Assembly (NCBI RefSeq): GCF_009674485.1
Contig: NZ_WKJJ01000011.1
Location: 1-64,000 of the forward strand
Direction: 5' to 3'
From: Pseudoduganella rivuli
GTDB lineage: Bacteria; Pseudomonadota; Gammaproteobacteria; Burkholderiales; Burkholderiaceae_D
DNA: 64,000 nucleotides
Numbering within the stretch: the stretch's first letter is position 1; each line of letters starts with the position of its first letter. Position numbers and translations under genes: made by a program. Below the pieces are notes generated by a model that saw only the letters and a list, made by a program, of their open reading frames with translations, had not been told where the DNA came from and searched no databases. This document shows positions 41,089-50,172 of the stretch, piece by piece.

Positions 41089-43197
41089 CTACGCGGCCCC
41101 GTTCCAGCGCACCACCAGCAAGGTCAGGTCGTCCGACGGCTCCGCCGTCCCCACGTGGTGGCGCACGTCTTCGCGTACCGCCGCCACCAGCGCTTCCGGC
41201 CCGAGGCCGTGGGTTTGCGCCAGCAGCGCATCGAGGCGCTCGACGCCGTACAAGTCGCCCTGTTCGTTCATGGCTTCGGAAATGCCGTCCGTGGTCAGGC
41301 ACAGGCTGTCGCCCGGCGCCAGGCTGTAGCGTTGCACCGGGTATTCGAAATCGTCCAGCACGCACAGCGGCGGCCCGTCGGCCGGCTGCATGCGCACCAA
41401 TTCGCCCCCGGCCGTGACTTTGCGGGGCGCATCGTGCCCCGCGTTACACATCGTCACGTCACCCGTCTGTGCATCGAGGATGCCGGCGATGCAGGTCACG
41501 AACAGCATTTCCGGGTTTTCCCGCGCCAGTTCCCGGTTGGCGCGGTTCAGGATGGCCGCCATGTCCGGACTGGCCGACATGCCCAGCGCCACGCTTTTCG
41601 ACAGCGCCTTGGCCACCACCATGAACAGGCTGGCCGGCAGGCCCTTGCCGGACACGTCGCCGATCATGAACAGCATGCGCCGCTCATCGAGCATGTAAAA
41701 GTCATACAGGTCGCCGCCCACTTCGCGTGCCGGTTCCAGCAGCGCCGCCACCGTGAAGCGCTGTTCGGATGGAAACGCCGTGGCGGGCACGGGCAGGGTC
41801 GCCATCTGGATGCGGCGCGCGGCGGACAATTCACCGGCAGCCTTGGCGGCCGATTCGCGCGCCAGTTGCAGCGCGCGGTCGCTGCGGCGCCGCTCGCTGG
41901 CTTCATGCACGAACAGGCTGGCCAGCAGCGACAGGCTGCTGGCCGTCATGCCCAGCCAGACCGTGGCCGCGTCGAACAGCATGCCGCCCTTGGAAAATGC
42001 CGCCGCACCGCCGCCGAACAGCAGCGCCGACAACGTCAGCCATGCGATCACGCCGGTCCGCAAGCTCACCCGTGGCAACAGCCAGATCAGGAACAGGCCG
42101 CACGCGGCCAGCGCGCCTGCTTCGAACCGGCGCATCGACGGCGGACGTTGCAGCCACCGTTCGTCGAACAGGCTTTCCGTCAGTTGCGCATGCACGTCGG
42201 CGCCCGGCAACAAATCGCCGCGGGCATTGGTTTGCATGTCCACCAGCCCCAGGCCCGTCAGCGCCACGATGGCGATACGGTTGGTCAGCAAGTCATCCGG
42301 CGCCTTGCCATCCATGATGTCCAGCGCCGACGCATAACGGTCGTTCGCATGGCGGCCGAAATGCACCAGCACCTCGCCGCCCGGCTGGGTCGGCACTTGC
42401 AAGTCGCCCAGCGCCACGCTGCTGACGCCCTGCGGCGACACGTTGACAGTCAAGGCGGGCAAGCCGACCGCAACCCGGATCAGTTCGATCGACAGCGACG
42501 GCAGCACGGTGCCGCCGATGGCCGCCACCAGCGGCACGCGCCGCAGCACGCCGTGTTCGGGTTCTGCCGCCAGCAAGCCCTGGCCACTGGCGGCGCCCTG
42601 CAACAGCGGCAGGCTGGCCAGCGCTTCCGGATACGTGCGCAGGAACGGCAATGGATCGCCGCCCACGGTCTCCACCGGCCACGCCCGCAAGACAGGCGTG
42701 GAACCGGGAATCGGCGTGCGCAGGCCGGCGGCGCCCAGCACCACGGGGATGCGGCGCATGGCTTGCGCCAGTTGCACATCGTGGCGCGGCATGGCCTTCA
42801 ATTCGGATTTGACCGCGGCGGCGCTGTCCGGCAGCCGCTCGGCCAGTGCTTCCGGGGACGTCATGTCGGTTTCCGGCATGAAGATGTCCAGGCCGATGGC
42901 CAGCGGCTGCTGCGCCGCCATCTTGTCGAGCAGTTCGGCCAGGCGGTCGCGCGGCCACGGCCACTGGCCGTAGCGTTTCAGCGACGCTTCGTCGATGGCG
43001 ACGATTTGCACCGCCGCATTCTTGCGTTCACGCGGCATGGCCTTCTGGTAGCCGTCGAACAGCGCCAGCTGCATGCCCGGCAAGGGCGCTTCCGGCAGCC
43101 ACAGCAGCAGCACCATAAAGCCCAGCGCCAGCGCAATGGCGGTGGGACGGCCGCGCCGGCGCAGCCCGGCAATGAAGCGGGTCAGCAGGCGCGGCAT
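41089..43197 (-). CDS. CHASE2-domain SpoIIE (PP2C) serine phosphatase
   Basis: A 702-residue membrane protein. The first helix (about 18-35) precedes a periplasmic CHASE2 sensor (QIVAIDEASLKRYGQWPWPRDRLAELLDKM, IGLDIFMPE), then three closely spaced helices (about 361-433) and a SpoIIE-type PP2C phosphatase domain from about residue 455: RRIQMATLP, the metal aspartate in AREVGGDLYDFYML, and GDVSGKGLPASLFM. SpoIIE-type enzymes dephosphorylate STAS antagonists, and a STAS gene lies two genes upstream in the same operon. External signal through CHASE2 would thus set the phosphorylation of the STAS protein. Confidence 0.92.
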   Translation of the reverse strand: MPRLLTRFIAGLRRRGRPTAIALALGFMVLLLWLPEAPLPGMQLALFDGYQKAMPRERKNAAVQIVAIDEASLKRYGQWPWPRDRLAELLDKMAAQQPLAIGLDIFMPETDMTSPEALAERLPDSAAAVKSELKAMPRHDVQLAQAMRRIPVVLGAAGLRTPIPGSTPVLRAWPVETVGGDPLPFLRTYPEALASLPLLQGAASGQGLLAAEPEHGVLRRVPLVAAIGGTVLPSLSIELIRVAVGLPALTVNVSPQGVSSVALGDLQVPTQPGGEVLVHFGRHANDRYASALDIMDGKAPDDLLTNRIAIVALTGLGLVDMQTNARGDLLPGADVHAQLTESLFDERWLQRPPSMRRFEAGALAACGLFLIWLLPRVSLRTGVIAWLTLSALLFGGGAAAFSKGGMLFDAATVWLGMTASSLSLLASLFVHEASERRRSDRALQLARESAAKAAGELSAARRIQMATLPVPATAFPSEQRFTVAALLEPAREVGGDLYDFYMLDERRMLFMIGDVSGKGLPASLFMVVAKALSKSVALGMSASPDMAAILNRANRELARENPEMLFVTCIAGILDAQTGDVTMCNAGHDAPRKVTAGGELVRMQPADGPPLCVLDDFEYPVQRYSLAPGDSLCLTTDGISEAMNEQGDLYGVERLDALLAQTHGLGPEALVAAVREDVRHHVGTAEPSDDLTLLVVRWNGAA

Positions 43198-43204
43198 ACG
43201 GTCC

Positions 43205-44182
43205 TCATGGCGGGGTCAGGTCGACTTCCATGCCGTCATAGGCGGCCACCACTTCAAGCGGCGCTTCGCCCGTGATTTCCGCATAGCGGCGGGTTTCCGC
43301 CAGCACGCGGGCAATTTGCGCGTCATCGTAAATCGGTTCGTGATGGAACAGGCACAGGCGGCGCGCGCGGGCCAGTTGGCACAGTTCGACCCCCACCACG
43401 TTGCTGGAGTGGCCCCAGTCCGCCTTGACGGAAATCGCGTCCGCCAGCGAATACATGGCGTCGAAAATCACCAGGTCGGCGTCGCGGAAAAATTCCACGA
43501 ACGCTTCGCGCTCCGCTTCGTTATCGAGCTTGTGCTCGGAATCGGTGCTGTAGATCAGCGTCTGGCCGCCATGTTCCAGCCGGTAGCCATAGGAATCGCC
43601 CGCATGCAGCTGCAACTTGGCCGTCACCTTCAGGCCATTGATTTCAATGGGCTCACCGGGTGTCATGTGGCGGAATTCAATGGTCGCGCCCAGCTGGTCG
43701 AACGACACGGGGAAGCTGATCGGTTCCTGCTGGCGGCGGAACGCGGTTTCCAGCTGTTCATGGCAGCCGTAAATGATGATGCGGTTGCCGGGGATGTACG
43801 CGGGCGTAAAGAACGGGAACCCCATGATGTGGTCCCAGTGCAGGTGCGACATGAAGATATGGTAGGTCTGCGGTTTCGCGGCGCCGTAGCGCGCCATTTT
43901 CGAGCCGCCCAGCGGGCGCAGGCCGCTGCCCATGTCGAGGATCACGTGTTCCGTGGTGGTGGCCTGGTCCCAGGCTTGCACTTCCACGCAGCTGGAATGG
44001 CCGCCGAACGTGCCCCGCACATCGAAGCCAAGGTCGTTGTCGACATACGACGCGATCTTGTCGCTGGTGTCGAGGTTGCGGCCGATGGCCCCTTCCAGCG
44101 CCGCCACCAGCTTGGCGCGGATCTGCTTGTGGGTCAGCGCCACCGGCAGCGACCCGCGCGCGCCCCAGATGATGGCTTTCAT
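43205..44182 (-). CDS. Metallo-beta-lactamase-fold hydrolase
   Basis: A 325-residue MBL-fold protein with a binuclear metal site: HLHWDHIMGFPFF (HxHxDH), STDSEHKLD and later LFHHEPIYDD. Order and spacing resemble the RNase Z/cyclic phosphodiesterase branch (PDE-like MBL), so a cyclic-nucleotide or nucleic-acid substrate is possible. It overlaps the STAS gene by 4 nt and stands 7 nt before the phosphatase gene, so it belongs to the partner-switching operon. What an MBL enzyme does there is not established. Confidence 0.88.
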   Translation of the reverse strand: MKAIIWGARGSLPVALTHKQIRAKLVAALEGAIGRNLDTSDKIASYVDNDLGFDVRGTFGGHSSCVEVQAWDQATTTEHVILDMGSGLRPLGGSKMARYGAAKPQTYHIFMSHLHWDHIMGFPFFTPAYIPGNRIIIYGCHEQLETAFRRQQEPISFPVSFDQLGATIEFRHMTPGEPIEINGLKVTAKLQLHAGDSYGYRLEHGGQTLIYSTDSEHKLDNEAEREAFVEFFRDADLVIFDAMYSLADAISVKADWGHSSNVVGVELCQLARARRLCLFHHEPIYDDAQIARVLAETRRYAEITGEAPLEVVAAYDGMEVDLTPP

Positions 44183-44529
44183 GCCGCCGCCAGCGCAGCC
44201 AGGGCTGCTTCACGGTCGGCAAAAATCTCGAACAGCATGTCGAAGCGGCTGATCTTGAACACTTCCAGCACCAGCGGCGACAGGCCCGCCAGCACCATGC
44301 GTCCGCCCTGCGCCTTGACTTGCTTAATCGCCAGCATCAGCGCCCGCAGGCCGATGCTGGAAATGTAGCTGACCCGCGCAAAATCGAGCACCAGCATGCC
44401 GCTGCCGGCCTTGCAGGCGCCCAGGTGCGACTCGAGGGCAGTCTTGAACGCATCCGCATGCGTGTGGTCGATGCGCCCGTCGGGTTGCAGTACGGTAGCG
44501 CCGGGAACGGCGAGTGGCTGTAGATCCAT
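44179..44529 (-). CDS. STAS-domain anti-sigma factor antagonist
   Basis: A 116-residue STAS protein of the SpoIIAA/RsbV type. The phosphorylatable serine is in YISSIGLRALMLAIKQV and the domain is otherwise typical (VLQPDGRIDHTHADAFKTALE, LVLDFARVS). In partner switching its unphosphorylated form binds the kinase/anti-sigma protein. The HATPase kinase at 37925 and the SpoIIE phosphatase at 41089 are the obvious partners. It is the first gene of a three-gene operon whose upstream region (44530-44745) is shared with the divergent gene at 44746. Confidence 0.9.
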   Translation of the reverse strand: MDLQPLAVPGATVLQPDGRIDHTHADAFKTALESHLGACKAGSGMLVLDFARVSYISSIGLRALMLAIKQVKAQGGRMVLAGLSPLVLEVFKISRFDMLFEIFADREAALAALAAA

Positions 44530-44585
44530 GATGACACCTGAAACGTTGGTCGAATGCAGTCATTGAATTCTAAATACGAATATTG

Positions 44586-44651
44586 ACTGTGATCATGACA
44601 GTGTACCACCGCCGCATCATTGAATAACTTTTACACATGATTTTTAATCAT
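44586..44651. promoter_or_regulatory. Palindromes in the 44530-44745 divergent region
   Basis: The AT-richer region between the STAS gene and the gene at 44746 holds ACTGT-N7-ACAGT (44586-44602) and ATGATT-TTT-AATCAT (44637-44651). Both are suitable regulator sites; no known consensus was matched. Confidence 0.35.
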
Positions 44652-44745
44652 TGTCAGCGTAGTCTTACAGTATCGCGCGCCACACTCTGCTACGCAGTTT
44701 ATTGTAGAAATTGCATACTGGAAAAAATTATAGGGAGAGGAGACC

Positions 44746-45885
44746 ATGTTGACTTCCGCCGCGCCTTCGCACACCGCCACTTGCCGCATTTTCGCCACAT
44801 TGTCCGAGCACCTCGCGTGGCCCGACGACGCGGAACAATACCTGCGCCTGCAACTGGACCTCGCGGCGGCCCAGCCGGACGGCTTGCCGCCGCACTATGA
44901 CTTGCTGGGCGGCTGGCTGAACCGCGAAGCGGAAGAAGCGCTGGCCGCCTACCGCCGCTACCAGGACGAGCGGGCCGACGGCGCGCCGCGCCGCCACTTT
45001 GCCAATGTGGCGCAAATGCGCCAGTTCCTGGTCAGCGCCGCCCCGTCCCGGCTGGCTGCCGGCGCCTCGTTGTACGGCGTGATCGGGCGCTGGGAAGACG
45101 AGGATTTCCAGCCCATGGTGGCCAGTTACCTCGATTATGCGGGCCATGGCATTCCCGCCCACAACCAGTACATCCAATATGCGGCGCTGCTGGAAGCCAA
45201 TGGCGCCGTACCCGCCGATACACAGGCTGGCGCGCCATCGCACAGCGTGGAATCTGCAGCTTCGCGGCGCAGCGCCGCCGTTGAGCTGGCGCTGGCACGC
45301 CACGCCGACGTGCATCTTGCGGAACTGATCGGCTATAACCTGGCCCGCCAGCAACCGTCCGCCGCCCTGCTGGCGGCGCGCCATGAATTGAATGAACTGG
45401 GCGCCGATGCCGACGCCTTTGCGCAGCCCGGCGACGCGGCCGGCAGCGCGCCGTCCGCCCTGTTCACCTTGCGCGGCGTGATGGCGCGGGTGACCGACCC
45501 GGCCGCGTTTTACCGCCGCGTCGACAACGGCTACCGCCTGCACGCGATGGCCGGCCGCCTGGCGCTGCCGACCGCCACACCCGGCCCGCAAGCGGTGATG
45601 CCGCCGCGCGACCCGCTGGACGCACCGCCCCCGCGCACCGCCAACTACACGCCCGCGCCTTTGCGCCAGCCGGAGCGCCCGCTGATCCGGCACCAGTTCC
45701 CGGAAGACGAACACGCATGGGAAGCCATCGGCAGCGAACTGCACTTGCTGGAAGCGCGCCTGGCCAGTTCCGAAAGCAAGGAGGAAGCCATGCAAATCCT
45801 CGCGCGGCTGATGTCGCCGGGCGAACAGCATACGCCGGTGGGCTTGATGGCGGCGCGGATATTCAGTCAGTTGTTCAGGTTGTGA
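44746..45885 (+). CDS. Probable heme-oxygenase-like (HDO/iron redox) family protein
   Basis: A 379-residue soluble protein that I place tentatively in the heme-oxygenase-like diiron oxidase group. Fragments that fit are SRLAAGASLYGVIGRWED, then VHLAELIGYNLARQQPSAALLAARHELNELG and MARVTDPAAFYRRVDNGYRLHAMAGRL, which resemble the core helices of these proteins, although metal-binding residues cannot be confirmed. The C-terminal third is a proline-rich linker and a short helical tail. AGGAG precedes the ATG. It is divergent from the STAS operon. If the assignment is right, it would act on a fatty acid or amino-acid derivative. Confidence 0.5.
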   Translation: MLTSAAPSHTATCRIFATLSEHLAWPDDAEQYLRLQLDLAAAQPDGLPPHYDLLGGWLNREAEEALAAYRRYQDERADGAPRRHFANVAQMRQFLVSAAPSRLAAGASLYGVIGRWEDEDFQPMVASYLDYAGHGIPAHNQYIQYAALLEANGAVPADTQAGAPSHSVESAASRRSAAVELALARHADVHLAELIGYNLARQQPSAALLAARHELNELGADADAFAQPGDAAGSAPSALFTLRGVMARVTDPAAFYRRVDNGYRLHAMAGRLALPTATPGPQAVMPPRDPLDAPPPRTANYTPAPLRQPERPLIRHQFPEDEHAWEAIGSELHLLEARLASSESKEEAMQILARLMSPGEQHTPVGLMAARIFSQLFRL

Positions 45886-45903
45886 TTACGCGAGGGCTTG
45901 CCG

Positions 45904-47766
45904 CTAGCGCCACCACGCCCCCGCATCCTCCCCCGCCATCACCGGCAACGCCTTTTGCGGCGCATCCGCCGACGGCAGCCGCACGGTCACGGTGGCGCCC
46001 TGGTTGGCGCCCGCGCTCATGACGGCAATCACGCCGCCGTGCATTTCAACGAGGCGCCGCACCAGGGTCAGGCCGATCCCCAGGCCGCCCTGCACCCGCT
46101 GCAAGGTCTGCTTGCCCTGCACGAAGACCTTGAATACGTGCGGCAGCAAGTCCGGCGTAATGCCGACGCCTTCGTCGCGCACTGACATGACGGCTTCGTC
46201 GCCCTCCTGACGCACCGTGATGGCAATGCGGGTGCCGGGCGGGCTGTATTTGACGGCGTTGTCGAGGATGTTGTCGATCACCTGCGCCAGCCGCGTGCCG
46301 TCGCCCAGTACCACGGAAGGGGCCAGCGTGCATTCCACGTGGTGGGTTTTCAGCTTGCCGCTCGATTGCGCCATGTCCACGCAACTGCGCACCGCTTCGC
46401 CCAGGTCCATGCGCTGGCGGTTCAGCGCCAGCTTGCCCATCAGTGCACGGTTCACTTCCAGCAGGTCGTCGACCAGCGACCGCAAATGCGCGGACTGGCG
46501 GCGCAGCACGTCGCGCGCACGGGCCGACGCTTCGGCCGGCATGCCGGGCAGGCACGCGTGGTCCAGCACCGCCACCGCGCTGGTAATGGCGCCCAGCGGG
46601 TTGCGCAGCTCGTGGCCCAGCATGGCGAGGAATTCATCCTTGGCCGCGTTTTGTTCTTCGGCATGGGTACGGGCTGCGCGTTCCCGCTCCAGCAATTCAT
46701 TGCGCTCCCGTTCCGCCTGCGCGCGCGATTCCATTTCCTGCCGCAGGCGCGCGTCCGCTTCGCGGATCGCTTCATTCAGCGCTTCCATTTCCCCGATATT
46801 CGACTTGCGCAACACGGCCACGGCCGATTCGCGGCCCAGGGCGCGCGCCGCCCGCGACGCGTTCGAGACAAACCGCACCAGCCGCTTGCCGGTATGGACA
46901 CCCAGCCCGACGGCGGCGGCAATCGCCAGCAGGAAGCCCGCCACGGCAACCGACATGCCCCGCAGCACGGCGGCGTTAATTTCCGCCACCGGCGCGCCTA
47001 CGATCACGGCCCAATCCGACAAGGCCGAATGCACGAAGTAGCCATGAATGTCGGTGCCGTCCACCGACTTGTGGCGCAGGCTGCCGGACGGCGCCGCGCG
47101 GATCGCCATCATCACGTCGGCCGGCACGGGATTACCGGTTTTCGCCTCGCCGGAATCGCGCCGTGAAATCATCGTCCCTTTGCCATCGATGACCCAGACC
47201 GGCCAGGAATCGGGAATCACCCGGCCGGCATAGGTGCGGGTGAAGTACGACGGCGTGAACGCCTGCGACAACACGTAGCGCCGGCCCGACGGGGTCGTCA
47301 CCGGCTGCTCCACGGTCACGAAATGCTGTTGCAGCGCGGGGCCCCACTTGACGCTGGAAACCAGCCCCTTGTCCGACGCGATCATGCTTTTGAGGACGCC
47401 CACGTCCGGCCTGCGGGGCAATCGGTCGCCATAGGCCAGCCGGGTGTTGGCCAGTTGCTGGCCCTCCTCGTCGTACAGGATCATCCATGCGCCCTGGCCG
47501 GCGTTGGCGGCCAGCGCTTCGCGGTAGAAACGGGCATAGTCGCCGCTGTCGAGGGACTGCGAATACGCCAGCGCGCGCAGCACGGACTGGGCTCGGCGGA
47601 TTTCCGCGTCGAGTTCCTGGCGCGCCGAACGGGCGCTTTCCTCGATATGGCGCATCGCCACGGCGCGTTGCGACGTCAGCAGCATATCCAGCGCAATGCT
47701 GAAAAACACGGCGACCGGACACACGATGCAGAACGCCAGCAGCCAGTAATGTGTTCGTAGTTTCAT
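45904..47766 (-). CDS. Cache-type sensor histidine kinase
   Basis: A 620-residue membrane kinase. Helix one (about 8-28) and helix two (about 278-298) frame a double-Cache periplasmic sensor (WMILYDEEGQQLANTRLAYGD, VWVIDGKGTMISRRD, YFVHSALSDWAVIVGAPV). A coiled coil (AQAERERNELLERERAARTHAEEQN) leads to the H box FLAMLGHELRNPLGAI, then the N, G1 (VRDEGVGITPDLLPHVF) and G2 blocks (GGLGIGLTLVRRLVEMHGG). No response regulator is beside it, so it is an orphan kinase. The 47767-48005 gap after it has no supported gene. Confidence 0.92.
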   Translation of the reverse strand: MKLRTHYWLLAFCIVCPVAVFFSIALDMLLTSQRAVAMRHIEESARSARQELDAEIRRAQSVLRALAYSQSLDSGDYARFYREALAANAGQGAWMILYDEEGQQLANTRLAYGDRLPRRPDVGVLKSMIASDKGLVSSVKWGPALQQHFVTVEQPVTTPSGRRYVLSQAFTPSYFTRTYAGRVIPDSWPVWVIDGKGTMISRRDSGEAKTGNPVPADVMMAIRAAPSGSLRHKSVDGTDIHGYFVHSALSDWAVIVGAPVAEINAAVLRGMSVAVAGFLLAIAAAVGLGVHTGKRLVRFVSNASRAARALGRESAVAVLRKSNIGEMEALNEAIREADARLRQEMESRAQAERERNELLERERAARTHAEEQNAAKDEFLAMLGHELRNPLGAITSAVAVLDHACLPGMPAEASARARDVLRRQSAHLRSLVDDLLEVNRALMGKLALNRQRMDLGEAVRSCVDMAQSSGKLKTHHVECTLAPSVVLGDGTRLAQVIDNILDNAVKYSPPGTRIAITVRQEGDEAVMSVRDEGVGITPDLLPHVFKVFVQGKQTLQRVQGGLGIGLTLVRRLVEMHGGVIAVMSAGANQGATVTVRLPSADAPQKALPVMAGEDAGAWWR

Positions 47767-48005
47767 CGCCGCGGGATGGATGCAGAAGGCTCATTTTACC
47801 GCTTGTTGCTGGTAAAGCAAGATCGCTGTGGCGCGAATTCCCACATTATGCAGTCGCCGGGCCGGCAGGCAGTCGCGCGGCAAGCCGGGACGTTGCCGTC
47901 GGGACTAGCCGCATGGCCTTCACCAACGTGCATGCGCAGGGCTACGCCCCCCGCGGTTCCGCAGGCAAAGTGCTATGCTGGCGTGAACAACCTCGGGGGA
48001 AAACC

Positions 48006-49304
48006 ATGTCCATCACTGAGAACCTGTTCAAACTGAAGGAAAACGGCACCGACGTCCGGACGGAAATCGTGGCCGGCATCACGACCTTCCTCACCATGGC
48101 ATACATTATCTTCGTCAACCCCGCCATCCTGGGCGATGCGGGGATGCCGAAGGAAGCGGTATTCGTCGCCACCTGCCTGGCCGCCGCGATGGGCACCACC
48201 ATCATGGCGCTGTACGCGAACTACCCGATCGGCATGGCGCCCGGCATGGGCCTGAACGCATATTTCGCCTATGCGGTGGTGCTGGGCATGCACGTACCGT
48301 GGCAATCGGCGCTGGGAGCCGTGTTCATTTCCGGCTGCCTGTTCATCATTGTCAGCCTGCTGGGCTTGCGGGGCATGATCGTCAATGGCATTCCCCATTC
48401 GCTGCGCACCGCCATCACCGTCGGGCTGGGGCTGTTCCTGGGGCTGATCGCGCTGAAAAGCGCGGGCATCGTGACGGCCAATCCCGCCACCATGGTATCG
48501 GCCGGCGACTTGCACAAGCCGCCCGCGCTGATGGCGATCTTTGGCTTCATGCTGATCGTGGCGCTGGACCGGCTCAAGGTCAAGGGCGCGATCCTGATCG
48601 GCATCGTCGTGGTGACCTTGCTGAGCTTTATCTTTGGCGGCAACAAGTTCAACGGGCTGGTGTCGGCGCCGCCGTCGCTCGACCCCACGTTCCTGAAACT
48701 CGATATCGGCGGCGCGCTGTCGGTCGGCATCGTCAACGTGGTGCTGGTGTTCTTCCTGGTCGAACTGTTCGATGCGACCGGCACATTGATGGGCGTGGCC
48801 AACCGCGCCGGCTTGCTGGTCCCCGGCAAAATGGAACGCCTGAACAAGGCGCTGCTGGCCGACAGCGGCGCGATCGTTGCCGGTTCGCTGCTGGGCACGT
48901 CCAGCACCACGGCCTACGTGGAAAGCGCGGCGGGCGTGCAGGCGGGCGGGCGCACCGGGCTGACGGCGCTGACGGTGGCGATCCTGTTCCTCGCGTGCCT
49001 GTTCATTTCCCCGCTGGCCGGCGTGGTGCCCGCCTATGCGACGGCGCCCGCACTGCTGTTCGTGTCGTGCCTGATGCTGCGCGACCTGGCCGACCTGGAA
49101 TGGGGCGAAACCACGGAAAGCATTCCGGCAGCGATTACCGCCATGCTGATCCCGTTCACGTACTCGATCGCGCACGGCATCGCGTTCGGCTTCATCACCT
49201 ATGCGATATTGAAACTGGCGACGGGCCGCGCGCGGGAAGTCAAACCCGTGGTGTGGGTGATCGCCGTCGTGTTCGCGTTCAAGTACGCGTACCTGCCGGG
49301 GTGA
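48006..49304 (+). CDS. NCS2 family purine permease
   Basis: A 432-residue integral membrane transporter of the AzgA-type branch of the nucleobase-cation symporter-2 family, expected to import adenine, guanine or hypoxanthine with protons. It has about 12-14 hydrophobic segments with family motifs GMAPGMGLNAYFAYAV in the third segment, VNVVLVFFLVELFDATGTLMGVANRAG and LLGTSSTTAYVESAAGVQAGGRTGL. GGGGGA lies just before the ATG at 48006. The gene stands alone and no purine riboswitch is visible in the 47767-48005 leader. Confidence 0.93.
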   Translation: MSITENLFKLKENGTDVRTEIVAGITTFLTMAYIIFVNPAILGDAGMPKEAVFVATCLAAAMGTTIMALYANYPIGMAPGMGLNAYFAYAVVLGMHVPWQSALGAVFISGCLFIIVSLLGLRGMIVNGIPHSLRTAITVGLGLFLGLIALKSAGIVTANPATMVSAGDLHKPPALMAIFGFMLIVALDRLKVKGAILIGIVVVTLLSFIFGGNKFNGLVSAPPSLDPTFLKLDIGGALSVGIVNVVLVFFLVELFDATGTLMGVANRAGLLVPGKMERLNKALLADSGAIVAGSLLGTSSTTAYVESAAGVQAGGRTGLTALTVAILFLACLFISPLAGVVPAYATAPALLFVSCLMLRDLADLEWGETTESIPAAITAMLIPFTYSIAHGIAFGFITYAILKLATGRAREVKPVVWVIAVVFAFKYAYLPG

Positions 49305-49305
49305 T

Positions 49306-49632
49306 TCAGGCGGCGGCCGGCATCGCCATCGCCGCCGGCCGCGCGAATTCGCGGATCGCCAATATCCCCACCACGTTATGCAGCCGCATGCGGCACAAGG
49401 TCAGCGCGTCGTCCTCCTGCGCCGCCAGCCGCATCCACACATCCATCCCCTGCTCCGCCGGCGCAATGCGCATGCCGTCGAGGGTAATGCCGGTGCGGCG
49501 AATGATCGCCAGTGCATTTTCCAGCGTGGACAGGGCCGCCTCCGTCTCGATGGCGAAGCGCAGCGTTTTCTGGTGGGGTAAGGTCGGTGTGTTCATGCAG
49601 ACAGTATGCGCGTCCCGCTTGGGAATAGGCAT
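49306..49632 (-). CDS. Small ACT-like domain protein
   Basis: A protein of up to 108 residues with an ACT-like pattern (LRFAIETEAALSTLENALAIIRRTGITLDGMRIAPAEQGMDVWMRL), similar to the small regulatory subunit type of acetolactate synthase. ACT domains bind amino acids. It is divergent from an Lrp/AsnC regulator, suggesting an amino-acid linked role. The start at 49632 has GAGGT at nine bases; the ATG at 49596 (96 residues) begins closer to the domain but has no ribosome site. No acetolactate synthase large subunit is in the window. Confidence 0.65.
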   Translation of the reverse strand: MPIPKRDAHTVCMNTPTLPHQKTLRFAIETEAALSTLENALAIIRRTGITLDGMRIAPAEQGMDVWMRLAAQEDDALTLCRMRLHNVVGILAIREFARPAAMAMPAAA

Positions 49633-49647
49633 CCAAAGATTACCTCA

Positions 49648-49680
49648 ATTCTATTAGAATGAAGAATAATCACCTTCATT
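49648..49680. promoter_or_regulatory. Overlapping palindromes, probable Lrp/AsnC operator
   Basis: ATTCTA-T-TAGAAT (49648-49660) and AATGAAG-N9-CTTCATT (49658-49680) lie between the divergent ACT-like and Lrp genes. AT-rich palindromes at such a place fit binding of the Lrp/AsnC-type dimer to its own and its neighbour's promoter. Confidence 0.6.
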
Positions 49681-49691
49681 TTTAATATTTC

Positions 49692-50171
49692 ATGGATGAT
49701 CATTCTTATCCCAGCCATCTCGACGAAACCGACCGCCGCATCCTGCGCGCGCTGCGGCGCGACGGGCGGCTGTCCAATACCAAACTGGCCGAACAGGTCG
49801 GCCTGTCCACCACGCCGTGCTGGAACCGCGTGCGGGCGCTGGAGGAATCCGGCGTCATCGAAGGCTATGCGGCGCTGCTGAACCAGAAGGCGCTGGGCTT
49901 GCCGGACACCGTGATCATCGAAGTCACGCTGGAGCGGCACGACGACGACATGCTGGAGAAATTCGGCAAGGCGCTGGCGGAATTGCCGGAAGTGATGGAA
50001 GCGTACCTGCTGACGGGCGAATACGATTACCTGATCAAGGTGGCCGTGGCCGGAACGGCCGGCTATGAGGAATTCCTGCGCCGCAAACTGTATAAATTGC
50101 CGGGCTTGCGCCACAGCCGGTCGACCTTTGTGCTGCGCTGCATGAAGCGGGCGCACTCCGTCGAACCGTGA
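49692..50171 (+). CDS. Lrp/AsnC family transcriptional regulator
   Basis: A 159-residue regulator. The N-terminal helix-turn-helix (DRRILRALRRDGRLSNTKLAEQVGLSTTPCWNRVRALEESG) and the C-terminal effector-binding RAM domain (TGEYDYLIKVAVAGTAGYEEFLRRKLYKLPGLRHSRSTFVL) are both complete. Members sense amino acids and form octamers. The divergent ACT-like gene is the likely target. It meets the LysR gene tail to tail, with the stop codons separated by one base. Confidence 0.92.
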   Translation: MDDHSYPSHLDETDRRILRALRRDGRLSNTKLAEQVGLSTTPCWNRVRALEESGVIEGYAALLNQKALGLPDTVIIEVTLERHDDDMLEKFGKALAELPEVMEAYLLTGEYDYLIKVAVAGTAGYEEFLRRKLYKLPGLRHSRSTFVLRCMKRAHSVEP

Positions 50172-50172
50172 T

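Noticed and set aside
44637..44651. ATGATT-TTT-AATCAT as a Fur box
   Set aside because: It does not show the GATAAT repeat pattern of Fur boxes; kept as a generic palindrome.
47767..48005. N-terminal extension of the purine permease reading frame back to 47751
   Set aside because: The family start MSITENLF with GGGGGA upstream at 48006 is clearly the real start.
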